A DNA stretch of 43,138 nt from contig CAJNDS010002390.1 of the NCBI GenBank assembly GCA_905221605.1, forward strand, positions 32,501-75,638, in the 5' to 3' direction. The notes under the pieces were generated by a model. It searched no databases. It saw nothing but the letters and a program-made list of their open reading frames with translations, and was not told the origin of the DNA. Positions 1-9,345 of the stretch are shown one piece after another (positions within the stretch are counted from its first letter, which is position 1; every line of letters begins with the position of its first letter). The DNA is from Symbiodinium natans (taxonomy: Eukaryota; Sar; Dinophyceae; Suessiales; Symbiodiniaceae). The translations under genes were made by a program, and so were the position numbers.

Positions 1-149
1 CAGCACAACATGCGTAGTTAGAAGCCGAGAAAAATTCCTGATGTACATACGTAGAGAAGTTTATAGAATATTGACTTATGTGTAATTTTGCTTCTACTTA
101 CATGATGTCAAAACAAAGCTGTCGTCCTCCTCATCGTAGTAGAAGTAGA

Positions 150-226
<77 letters not shown>

Positions 227-353
227 AGTAGCCGTAGCCGTAGCCGTGGCCGTAGCCGTAGCCGTAGCCGTAGCCGTAGCAGTAGCAGTAGCAGTAGCAG
301 TAGCAGTAGCAGTAGCAGTAGCAGTAGCAGTAGCAGTAGTAGTAGTATTAGTG

Positions 354-400
<47 letters not shown>

Positions 401-1363
401 CGCAGTCGTAGTCACAGTCGTAATCGTAGTAGTCGTAGTAGCGGAAATGGGAATTAGAACCCATCACACCTGAGGCGAAGGCGATACAGGCTACCACGGC
501 GGTGCTCCCCGAGCCGCCGTTCTCCATGCCCTGGCCGGACTTGCGGTTTGGGGTTTAGGGTTTGGGGTTTAGGGTTTAGGGTAATTATGGGGTTTGGGGG
601 TATGGGGTTTAGGGATTAGGGTATGGGGTTTAGGGTTTGGGGTTTAGGGTTTGGGGTTTCAGGGTTTGGAGCTTCAGGGTTTCGGGCTTCAGAGTTGAGG
701 ATGGAAGTCCCCAAGCTTCATCAGCCACAAGACTGCCCAAACAAGAGCTGAGGGCTTCTCGAGTCTAGAGCTTAAGGCTGAGGGCTGCGGATGTTCCCCC
801 TTATACTAAGAGTCCTGAATAGGGAGTATACTAGGGGGTACTATGTTCCCTATTAAGGGCTGGTAGTGTAAGGGGAAACTCTCAACTTAGGGCACCATAA
901 CCACGAAACAGACCCGGAGGCATCTTGCAAACGAAGACTCGAACCTCAAAAAACAATTTAGGGTTCAGGATTTAGGGTTTAGGGTTTAGGGTTTGGGCTT
1001 CCCCAGGCTTCCCCAAGCCCAGCACCCTACAGCCCTAGAGCCCTAAACCCCTGAACCCCAAAGCCTAAACGCAAGCCGTTAAACCGCAAACCCTAAACCA
1101 CAACCCGAAACCCTAAACCCAAACCAAACATACCCTAAGCTCCAAAACCCCAAACCCTATACCCTAAAACCCCAAACCCCAAACACCAAACCCTAAACCC
1201 TAAACCCTAAACCCTATAAACCCTATAAACCCTATAAACCCTATAAACCCTAAACCTTAAACCCAGGAGGCCTGTGACAGCCCCAGGAACTGCTGGTCTG
1301 TCTTGAGGAAGCCTTGGAGAAGGCTGTCGTGCAGGTCCTGATGTACCTGTTTTTTCTCTTTTT

Positions 1364-1394
<31 letters not shown>

Positions 1395-1430
1395 GGGCGG
1401 GGGGGGGGGGGTGGGGGGGGTGGGGGGGGG

Positions 1431-1463
<33 letters not shown>

Positions 1464-1956
1464 GGGGGGTGGGGGGGGGGGTCTAGGGTCTAGGGTCGTA
1501 CCTGTTTTTTTTGGTCTAGGTCTAGGGTCTAGGGTCGATGGTTAGGGTTTAGGGTTCAGGGCTTAGGTTTTGGGGTTTAAGTTTTTTTTTTTTTTGGGGG
1601 GGGGGGGGGGGGGGTGGGGGTTAGGGTCTAGGGCCGAGGGTCGAGGGTTTAGGGTTTAGGTTTTAGGGTTTTTCGGTAAGGGGGTTATGGACCTTGTAGG
1701 GCTTGTGGGCAGGGCGTATAAAAGACTTGGGTGACTACCTTCGTGGCGGCTCATGAGGTTCATAGCGCTTGTAGAGTTGACAAAGGGCTTGTAGGGCTCG
1801 TGGGGTTTATGGAGCTTATAGGGTCTACAGAGCTTGTATGGGTTCAAGACTCAACTCTTCATGGCATAAATGTACACATACATATTTTTATGTATTTTAA
1901 TGTGTGTATATATATATATATATATATACATATACACATATTTTTGCACACATATA

Positions 1957-1992
<36 letters not shown>

Positions 1993-4900
1993 TGTATGTA
2001 TGTATGTATGTCGTGCTTTTATTCATAAGGGGTATAAGGTTCAGGGTTTAGGGCTTCAGGGATTAAGATTTAGTGTTGCTGGGCTTCATAGGGTTCATGG
2101 GGGTTCCCGGGCTTGTGGGGCTTCTCGGCAAAATGGGATTCAGAGTTTAGGGTTTAGGGTTTTAGGTTTAGGGTTTAGGGTTTAGGTTTTAGGGCTTAGG
2201 GTTGGCTTGCAGGGACTCACGTTACTTTCAGGGGGAAGGTATGCCCACTGAAGGCAGCGCACCTCCTGAGTCTACTACACCCTCAAGCCTACACCCTCAA
2301 ACCCTTAAACCCTTAAACCCTAAAACCCGATAACCTAAACCCGGAAACATCTCCCCAAGTCCCCCCTACCCTAAACCATAAACCCGACCCACGGCTCTTC
2401 GACGGCATCCCGTAAGGCCATCACACACCAACAAGGCTTAGGGTGTAGGGTTTGGGGTTTAGGGTTTGGGCCACCTGCCGCCCCCCCCCCCCCCCCCCCA
2501 GCCCCCAAATCCCAAACCCCTCATCCCGAAAAACTTAAACCCAACACCCTAGATCCCTTTCAAAAACTGATGGCAGAGGCAGCTCAGGCTTTGAGGGCGG
2601 CGGGGAAAAATCACAGGGATGCAAGGGAAGCCAGCCCGGCCCGGCGATGTAAGTAAGGTAGCCAAAGGGCCAGAACTCCGAACCAGGTTTGGCCCCATGT
2701 TTTGGGGGTGTCTGTGAACCAAGCATAGTCACCTAGGGCATCCATGAACCTTCAAGAAGCCCTCACCCCCCAACCCTCAACCCTCAACCCTGAACCCTGC
2801 ACCTAAACCCTAAACCCTAAACCCTAAACCCTAAACCCTAAACCCTAAACCCTAAACCCTAAACCCTAAACCCTAAACCCTAAATGCAGGCACTCCAAAC
2901 CCTGAAACCGTAAGGGCCTGCAGCGACTTGTCAAGACCCCCTCTGGAGTGGAGCGCAGCAATGATGTTGATGTGCAGTCTTCTGCGCCTGCGGATTTCAG
3001 AAAAAGGGTTCGGGGTTTAGGGGTTTAGGGTTTAGGATTTAGGATTTAGGATTTAGGGTTTAGGGTTTAGGGTTTAGGGTTTAGGGTTTAGGGTTTAGGG
3101 TTTAGGGTTTGGGGTTTGGGGTTTGGGGTTTGGGGTTTGGGGTTTGGGGTTTCGGGTTCGGGGTTTAGGGAACCTTTTAAAGACCCGAAACACTGAACCC
3201 CAATCGACGCTGAACCCCAATCGATTTCAAAAGGGTTCCCAGACCCAAGAGCAACCTAGGAATCAAAAGGGTGCCCTGTGTGGTTTAGAAGGGGCTTAGA
3301 AGGGCACCTATACCCTCAAAAAATGGGAATAAGGGCCTACTCTGGGTCCTCGGTTCGGGGTTTAGGGTTTATGGTTCGGGTTTCAGAGTTTAGGGTTTAG
3401 GGCTCCAAAACCCATAGATTCCAAGCACCCTTTCTTAATATCCTTAAACCCGAAACCCTAAACCCTAAACAAAAGAACAAAAGAACAAAAGAACAAAAGA
3501 ACAAAACATGCAAACTGCGGGTTGCAAGGGCTTCCGGAGATTACAAAAACTTCTAGATCTCGGGTTGCTGTATAGGGTTTTAGAGGCTATAATGTCTAGA
3601 GTTATAGGGTTTAGGGTTACAGGGGTTAGGGTTATAGGGGTTAGGGTTTTCGGGGTCAGGGTTTTAGGGTTTTAGGGTTTTAGGGTTTTAGGGTTTTAGG
3701 GTTTTAGGGTTTTAGGGTTTTAGGGTTTTAGGGTTTTAGGGTGTTAGGGTTTCGGGGTTTTGGGGTTTTAGGGTTTTAGGGTTTTAGGGTTTTAGGGTTT
3801 CGGGGTTTCGGGGTTTTAGTGTTGAGGGTTTAGGCACCAGTGCGGGCGACTGCTGGCACGAAAATATACTGAGCCCACAGCACAAAGTTCACGCAGTCGC
3901 GACCACCATGTCCATCATAGATGCCAAAGTAGGAGCATTGCCTCAGAGTCGGGCTCTGCAAGGCCTCCCGACCCCTAAATCCTACATCTTATACGGTTTA
4001 GGGTTTAGGGTTTATAAGGTTTAGGGTTTAGGGTTTAGGGTTTAGCTTCAGGGTTTAGATTTCATGGTTTCGGGTTTGGGGCTGAGGGAAAGGAAGCCGC
4101 CCGCCAGGAGCGGCGGTGCCGCAAAGAAGCCTTGAATCCGGGGCCCAGACCTGATAGCTGGGAAAACCACAAAGTCCCTGGACTCCCCAACACCTTGAGG
4201 TTTACACTTTCTGTCGGTTACTGCATTAGGGTTTAAAATTTAGGGCTTGAGAGTTTCGGGTTTAGGGAACGAAGGTATACGTAGTATTTGTAGCATTGAT
4301 ATTAACCCCTCAGTCATGCTCTACGAACCAACAGAAGGTACCGGGCCTAAGGTATCTCAAGCATAAATAGGGCGGCGGTCAAGTTCCTCGACCCTGTAAT
4401 CCCTGAACTCCTTCCTACGCACCTACACACGTAAACCCTGAACCCTGAACCCTGAACCCTGAACCCTGAACCCTGAACCCTAAACCCTAAACCCTAAACC
4501 CTAAACCCTAGCTCGACCCCAGTGCCAGGGACCCTGGACGCGAATCTTCTTTGAGGATGGCGCCGCCAGTTTGACGTGGCCAAGTCTTGGACCAGGATGT
4601 CCTCGTCCTAAGTTTCAAGGAGATTTTGGGGGGTATGGAGCCCTAAACCCTAAACCCTCAACCCTAAACCGTCAACCCTAAACCCTCAACCCTAAACCCT
4701 AACCATGGACAGCCCATCAACCCCATCATCCCAAAGAACCTGCGGGCGCGAGCCGAAAACACCCTTCTGAAGCTTAAGCCCTGCTGTCTCAGCGAGGGGC
4801 CTCCATAGTTGCTCGGAAGCCTTGCTCGGAGTACGAGGCTGCATTGAAGCGTAGGACCTTTCGGACGCCAAGGCTGTGTGCACCTCTCAATCTCTCTCCC

Positions 4901-7900
4901 TCTCCCTCTCCCTCTCTCTCTCTCTCTCTCCCTCTCCCTCTCTCTCTAGCCGTCTCGCTCTCTCGCTCCCTCTCTCCCTCTCTCCCTCTCTCCCTCTCTC
5001 CCCTCTCTCTCCCTCTCTCTCCCTCTCTCCCTCTCCCTCTCTCTCTCGTCTCGCTCTCTCCGTCTCTCCCTCTCTCCCTCTCTCCCTCTCTCCCTCTCTC
5101 CCTCTCTCCCTCTCTCCCTCTCTCCCTCTCTCCCTCTCTCCCTCTCTCCCTCTCCGCGCCCTCCTCTCTCTCTCCCTCTCCCCCTCTCTCCCCTCTCTCC
5201 CTCTCTCCTCTCCTCTCCTCTCATCTCCCCTCTCTCTCTCACTCTCTCCCTCTCTCCCTCTCCCCTCCTCTCCCTCTCTTCCCTCTCTCTCACTCTCTCT
5301 CTCTCCTCTCTCCCCCTCTCAATCCCTCTCCCCTCTCTTCCCCTCTCCTCTCCCTCTCTCCAATCCCCGTCCTCGTCCCTCTCCCCCTTCTCTCTCCTCG
5401 CTCTCCCTCCCCCTCCATCTCTCTCTCCATCTCCCTCTCCATCTCCCTCTCTCCCTCTCTCCCTCTCCCCCTCTCTCCCTCTCTCCCTCTCTCCCTCTCT
5501 CCCTCTCTCCCTCTCTCCCTCTCTCCCTCTCTCCCTCTCTCCCTCTCTCCCTCCCTCCCTCTCTCCCTCCCTCGCTCTCTCGCTCTCTCGCTCTCTCGCT
5601 CTCTCGCTCTCTCGCTCTCTCGCTCTCTCGCTCTCTCGCTCTCTCGCCCTCTCGCCCTCTCGCCCTCTCGCCCTCTCGCCCTCTCGCCCTCTCGCCCTCT
5701 CGCCCTCTCGCCCTCTCGGCCTCTCCCTCCCTTCCCAGAAACTCAAGTCGTTTGCTGTTACAAGTACACGTGGATGTAGCTTGTATTTCTTTCTTTTCTA
5801 TACATTACTAGGACAATGCACACCCTTCCAAATTCATGGCCTGTCATCACTCAAGTCTCTCTCGCTGCAGACGGATGGCCTGAAACACGAGGGTACCAAT
5901 CGAGAAGAAATCCTGCCGGCGCAACATGACGCGCACCAGATGAAAGCTTGTTCCCTAATCAAGGGGAGCATTGGGCTCTCTACACCCTAAACCCTAAACC
6001 CTAAACCCTAAACCCTAAACCCTAAACCCTAAACCCTAAAACCTACACCCTTGTCAAATGTCCTTCTTCCAAGCCCTTGGCTGTCGCCCTGTGTGCTGCC
6101 CGTGACGTTGAGGGCGCAGGCGTTTAGGGTTTAGGGTTTAGGGTTTCGGGTTTAGGGTTTAGGGTTTAGGGTTTAGGGTTTAGGGTTTAGGGTTTAGGGT
6201 TTAGGGTTTAGGGTTTAGGGTTTAGGGTTTAGGGTTTAGGGTTTAGGGTTTAGGGTTTAGGGTTTAGGGTTTAGGGTTTAGGGTTTAGGGTCCGAGTTCT
6301 TGAGTCCTTAAGGGTCCCAGGAGCCAAAGTATCAGGTGTATTTGGGTCTAGAGTTCAGGCTTTGGGTTTATGTAGGGTCCCAGAGAGCCCAATACCCCTT
6401 AAACTGAGGAATCAGGAATAGACCTTGAAACCATAATCAGGACCCCTATGCATGTAGTTTAACCCTACTTTGGAGTAGACCCTGGAAAAAATATGATATA
6501 CTTTTTAGGTATAAGTAGCTGTGTAGAGGAGGTCTGCGTGGCGCGCAAGGCGGGCGCGACGCCGAGGGCGTACAGGGCCGGCATGAGCGAGTCACTTACT
6601 CGCCACCCTCCGCCTCCAGCACGCTGTGGGGTTGCCTGCAGCATCAGTCCATGCAAACTCGGACGGCGAGCTGTAGAAAAGCCGTACAAACGGCAGGATG
6701 GCATCGTTTGTGCCGTGAGCATGGCCTGCCTGCTTATGAGGTCGAAGGCGCCAACCCCATCGACCGACAGCACGGTGAGCGAGGGGTCGCCGTCGCCAGC
6801 GACTTGCGGCGAAGGCACGAATGCTTCTGAGCCGGCACGGGTGCAGAGGGCGTACTGGTGCGGGTGCGTGGCCGGTTCAAAGGTGGGGGCAAATTGCTGT
6901 GCCAGGGTGCGCGTGACCAACCTAAAACAACCAAGTATTAAAGTAGAGTACTCCAAAACCCAGACTAAGAATATGCCCTAAACACCCTAAACCATAAACC
7001 CCAAACCCTGAACCATACACTAAGAGGGATGACCCTCATTATGTAGTTTAAGGTATACTCCGCTGAGTTCCCCTACTCCCGAACCCAAACCCTAAACCCT
7101 AAACCCTAAACCCTAAACCCTGAACCCTAAACCCCAAACCCTAAAGCCAGGAATGGCCTGCGGCATCAGCCAATGCTGCTGATCTGGTCTCAGCCGGACC
7201 CAGCCTCGGTCAAGACTCGGTTAAGAGGGCTTAGGGTTTAGGGTTTAGGGTTTAGGGTTTAAGGTTTAGGGTTTAGGGTTTAGGGTTTAGGGTTTAGGGT
7301 TTCGGTGCGGTCAACCCGACTTCTTGTTGCTTCTTAGGGCTTAAGATTTACAATGCTTAGGGTTGAGGGCTAGGGCTTAAGATTTATGAGGCTTCAGGTT
7401 TAGGGCTTAAGGCTTATAATGTTGGACTGACTTTAGTATAAGAGGGGTCCATAATCACAAGTTTCGGAAATTTATTCAGCGAACCGAGTTTGTTTGGGGT
7501 ACCATCTATTATCACAAGTTTTTTTCCGGACGTTTACGAAACGAGGCCCCAAACAAATTTTGTGATAGGTTGCCCACGGGCCGGTCAGGCTGTCTTTAGT
7601 AAGTTTGTCTGGCTACCCTCTATAATACCAAGTTTCTTTGGATGATGTGTTTTTAAGGGTTTGTGTTTAGGGTTACAGGCTTACGCAGTAAGGCTTGAGG
7701 CCCTGAGGGCCTTCGGGGGCTCCAGGAATCTTGAAGGCTGGAAAGCGTCAGGCCTTGAGGTCCTGAAGGCTTGAGGCCCCGAGGGCGGCCCCCCCCCCAA
7801 TTTGTTTGGGGGCTCGCCGGGCCATGCGCTTATAGAGGGTCCCAAATTTGTTTGGGAGGGGGGGGGGGGCCATACTAAAGACAGTGCAAGATTAGGCTTT

Positions 7901-8791
7901 TTGGGGCCTTGAGTTTAGGAATCTTAGGGTTTAGGGTTTAGGGCTTTGGGGCTCAGGAGTTCAGGGCTCTAGGGGTTGCCGCGCAGCCCGCAACCTTGGC
8001 CTGAGGTGGATCGTAGAGCCCTACAGCAACTGAGTTTCTATGGCCCTAAACCCTAAACCCTAAACCCTAGACCCTAAACCCTAAACCCTAAACCCCAAAC
8101 CCTAAACCCTAAACCCTAAACCCTAAACCCCTAAACCCTAAACCCTACACCGATCAGTGCCGAGGCGCCTCTCTGCTCTGACTCTGATGACTGCTCGCCT
8201 CGAGTGCTGGGACTTCTGTTGAGGGTTTAGGGTTTAGGGTTTAGGGTTTAGGGTTTAGGGTTTAGGGTTTAGGGTTTAGGGTTTAGGGTTTAGGGTTTAG
8301 GGCTTGAGGGGTTAAGGGTTTGAGGGTTTTAGGGCTTGAGGATTTTAGGGCTTTAGGGTTTTAGGGCTTTAGGGTTGTAGGGCTTCAGGGTTTTAGGGAT
8401 TTCGGGATTCAGGGTTTGAGGGTTTTGGGGTTTTTCGGGTCTTAGGGTTTTGAGGCTTTAAGGGTTTTGGGTTCACAGGCTTCTCCAAGCCCCAAGAGAA
8501 CAACAAGGCGCCCTTGTAGACCATACGCCTCAAATTCGTGAGCTCCTTGGCCACACCTAAACACTAGTGGTGTCACAGCCCCGACGCCCCCCCCCCCCCC
8601 CCCCCCCCCAAACCCTAAACCCTAAACCCTAAACCCTAAACCCTAAACCCTAAATCCTAAATCCTAAATCCTACACCCTACACCCTAAACCCTAAACCCT
8701 AAACCCTATACCCACCCAAACCATGCAGCAGCCGGGTGCGCGGCTAAGGTGCACGTAGTATCTTCCAAACGAGTAGCCTCGGGCTTGGGGA
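1..8791 (-). CDS. PP2C-type serine/threonine phosphatase, N-terminal half (spliced, 3' end beyond the window)
   Basis: Gene-level entry. PP2C enzymes are metal-dependent phosphoprotein phosphatases. Reading minus, exons give the family's N-terminal blocks in order: [12 protein letters not shown] joined to DEDILVQDL (RxTMED block), [16 protein letters not shown] (metal-binding Asp-Gly and catalytic His), [31 protein letters not shown] (helix plus FxxTD) and [16 protein letters not shown] (GSTA strand). All joins are in phase: 2-1 at the DGHGG exon, 0 elsewhere. The C-terminal half, with the GDSR and DGxWD blocks, must lie left of position 1. An Ala-rich helical lead-in ([11 protein letters not shown]) precedes the domain. 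Nothing seen marks it as inactive. Confidence 0.85.
150..430. repeat. trinucleotide microsatellite (GTC, GTA, GCA variants)
   Basis: About 280 bp of tandem triplets just inside the PP2C intron after the GSTA exon. The poly-valine and poly-threonine frames over it are not genes. Confidence 0.95.
470..530 (-). CDS. PP2C exon: GSTA strand
   Basis: Acceptor aagtccggccag, donor GTGTGATG, 61 nt. [20 protein letters not shown] contains the PP2C GSTA(V/A)V strand. It is the last exon inside the window. Confidence 0.9.
541..660 (+). repeat. TTTAGGG-type array, degenerate
   Basis: Mixed TTTAGGG and TTTGGGG copies right of the GSTA exon; gene-sense CCCTAAA at an intron 3' end. Confidence 0.9.
792..880. 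mobile_element. family-2 hairpin element
   Basis: TGTTCCCCCTTATACTAAGAG to TGTAAGGGGAAA; matches 25017, 39191 and 41066. Confidence 0.75.
1136..1262 (-). repeat. CCCTAAA array with CCCTATAAA variants
   Basis: Gene-sense TTTAGGG at the 5' end of the intron after the FLKTD exon. Confidence 0.9.
1272..1337 (-). CDS. PP2C exon: FxxTD
   Basis: Acceptor aggtacatcag (or 9 nt earlier at aaaacag), GC donor [28 protein letters not shown] matches the PP2C 'lxxaFxxTDxxF' helix. Confidence 0.88.
1374..1481 (+). repeat. long poly-G tract
   Basis: About 100 bp nearly pure G with scattered T and C after a poly-T run. In gene sense it is poly-C then poly-A ahead of the FLKTD exon acceptor. A second, shorter one is at 1597-1618. 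Confidence 0.95.
1908..2010. repeat. TA and TATG microsatellite
   Basis: Alternating TA, then a TATG tetranucleotide run; intron interior. Confidence 0.9.
2389..2436 (-). CDS. possible PP2C insert exon
   Basis: Acceptor taccctaag, donor GTCGGGTT, 16 codons [16 protein letters not shown], phase 0 to 0. The domain reads well with or without it. Confidence 0.45.
2812..2884 (-). repeat. CCCTAAA array (about 10 copies)
   Basis: Nearly perfect; follows the PP2C exon at 2918 in gene sense. Confidence 0.97.
2918..2987 (-). CDS. PP2C exon
   Basis: Acceptor ctgaaatccgcag, GC donor [27 protein letters not shown] in the phase left by the DGHGG exon. Confidence 0.8.
3010..3170 (+). repeat. TTTAGGG then TTTGGGG array
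   Basis: An abrupt switch from TTTAGGG to TTTGGGG within one array points to local expansion of variant units. Confidence 0.95.
3227..3352. mobile_element. family-4 element
   Basis: Shares CCAAGAGCAACC-AGGAA, AAAGGGTGCCC and GGGAATAAGGGCCTACTC with 17215-17315. Parts recur at 28368 and 33660-33740. Confidence 0.6.
3474..3508. repeat. AAAAGAAC tandem repeat
   Basis: About four copies of an 8-mer beside a CCCTAAA array. Confidence 0.85.
3655..3822 (+). repeat. TTTTAGGG array (8-mer variant)
   Basis: About 18 units of TTTTAGGG and its TTTCGGGG variants. In gene sense this is CCCTAAAA at an intron 5' end, against the usual polarity. Confidence 0.95.
3870..3955 (-). CDS. PP2C exon: DGHGG
   Basis: Acceptor ggaggccttgcag, donor GTATATTTTC, 86 nt. 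[20 protein letters not shown] carries the hallmark DGHGG. Confidence 0.93.
4432..4510 (-). repeat. CCCTGAA then CCCTAAA array
   Basis: Homogeneous blocks of two variants; 5' end of the intron after the TMED exon. Confidence 0.95.
4533..4607 (-). CDS. PP2C exon after TMED
   Basis: Acceptor ccttgaaacttag, donor GTCCCTGG, 25 codons [18 protein letters not shown] onward. In PP2C the Asp here is part of the metal-site strand. Confidence 0.85.
4801..4873 (-). CDS. PP2C exon: RxTME
   Basis: Acceptor ggtgcacacag, GC donor [25 protein letters not shown]; the Met-Glu is followed by Asp of the next exon, restoring the family's TMED. The upstream intron end is a long GA-rich (gene-sense) microsatellite. 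Confidence 0.88.
4887..5733 (+). repeat. CT-rich microsatellite, about 850 bp
   Basis: CTCTCCCT, CTCGCTCT and CCCTCTCG blocks. In gene sense it is a purine (GA) tract ending about 14 nt before the PP2C acceptor at 4874. The poly-Ser/Leu/Pro and Arg/Glu frames are artefacts. Confidence 0.97.
5982..6042 (-). repeat. CCCTAAA array
   Basis: Left flank of the exon at 6047-6095. Confidence 0.97.
6047..6095 (-). CDS. exon upstream of the PP2C domain
   Basis: Acceptor acgtcacgggcag, donor [30 protein letters not shown]; both junction codons fit. A plus-strand reading ([15 protein letters not shown]) was set aside. Confidence 0.6.
6122..6293 (+). repeat. TTTAGGG array (about 24 copies)
   Basis: Right flank of the exon at 6047-6095; pairs with 5982-6042 as an inverted repeat around the exon. 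Confidence 0.98.
6465..6956 (-). pseudogene. decayed LINE-type reverse transcriptase fragment (intronic)
   Basis: The minus frame carries [18 protein letters not shown] and, after frame shifts, [20 protein letters not shown] and LMPALYALG. Together these are the reverse-transcriptase core seen in LINE-like elements of dinoflagellate genomes. Upstream, [11 protein letters not shown] and [11 protein letters not shown] fit the same family. At least two frameshifts and an in-frame TGA break it, no endonuclease or poly-A end is visible, and it lies inside a PP2C-gene intron. Confidence 0.8.
7158..7204 (-). CDS. exon upstream of the PP2C domain
   Basis: Acceptor gagtcttgaccgag, GC donor [23 protein letters not shown], helical. 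Confidence 0.6.
7205..8150. other. intron interior
   Basis: Between exons 8151 and 7204. Array 7229-7302, then AT-richer copies of a TCACAAGTTT-containing repeat (7455, 7520, 7640) and TTTGTTTGGG motifs around poly-G/C. No coding signal. Confidence 0.6.
8044..8302. repeat. CCCTAAA array - exon - TTTAGGG array
   Basis: A clean example of the recurring module: arrays 8044-8148 and 8223-8302 face each other across the exon 8151-8215. Confidence 0.97.
8151..8215 (-). CDS. exon upstream of the PP2C domain
   Basis: Acceptor accctcaacag, donor [34 protein letters not shown], basic; leaves CG for Arg. Confidence 0.6.
8605..8707 (-). repeat. CCCTAAA array after poly-C
   Basis: Preceded by about 24 C's at 8586-8609; left flank of the exon at 8712. 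Confidence 0.95.
8712..8791 (-). CDS. exon upstream of the PP2C domain
   Basis: Donor GTATAGGGTTTAGGG. The acceptor gccatgctag (8792) is chosen for phase; two better-looking acceptors at 8814 and 8802 would start other frames ([14 protein letters not shown] is open). [20 protein letters not shown]. Confidence 0.45.
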
Positions 8792-9290
8792 CTAGCATGG
8801 CCCTAAAAACCCTCTGAAAAGATTCCCGGGCTTAGGGTTTAGGGTTTAGGCTGAATATGATCCTCTCGAACCGATCATGGAAAACATAAAATGCCCCAAT
8901 GGCCTACCGAGGCGAAGACTGTAGGCTCAGCACTTTGACAGAATGCGGATTTCAGGGTTTTCGGGTTCAGGGTTTTAGGGCGTAGGGGTCTGGGGTTTAG
9001 GGGCTTTACTGCTTAGAAGGCTTCAGGGCCTTGGGTTTAGGGCCTCCGCACCTTATAAACCCTACCCTTCACCCGAATTCTCGTCCAAGGGTATTCTGCC
9101 ATCAGGATGCAATGGTTGTCTGTTATAGAATGAGGTTGACGGTGTAGGTTAGGGTTTAGGGTGTAGGGTTTTCCAACTGGTAAGACCCTAAACCCTAAAC
9201 CCCAAACCCTAACCCTAAACCCTAAACCCGAAACTTTAAACCCTAAACCCTAAACCCCAAACCCTAATCCCCCACCCCCTCCGAGACCAC

Positions 9291-9345
9291 CAAGGCGGCG
9301 GCCGATTTTCAACTGCTCAGGATACAGCCAGCCCGATATGAGGGC
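9291..9345 (-). CDS. linker exon
   Basis: Strong acceptor actctttggcag, donor GTGGTCTC. ALISGWLYPEQLKIGRRL. The plus strand is also open here (AAADFQLLRIQPARYEGLP). Confidence 0.55.

Noticed and set aside
78-473. Long poly-Val/Ala and poly-Thr open frames
   Set aside because: Translations of a GTC/GTA/GCA microsatellite; no protein-like composition, and the span is intronic next to a PP2C exon.
1656-2185. Open frames rich in Tyr-Ile and Met-Tyr-Val-Cys
   Set aside because: Products of TA and TATG microsatellites.
4844-5811. Two 311-residue Ser/Leu/Pro frames and an Arg/Glu frame
   Set aside because: CT microsatellite read in several frames; length comes from the repeat having no stops.
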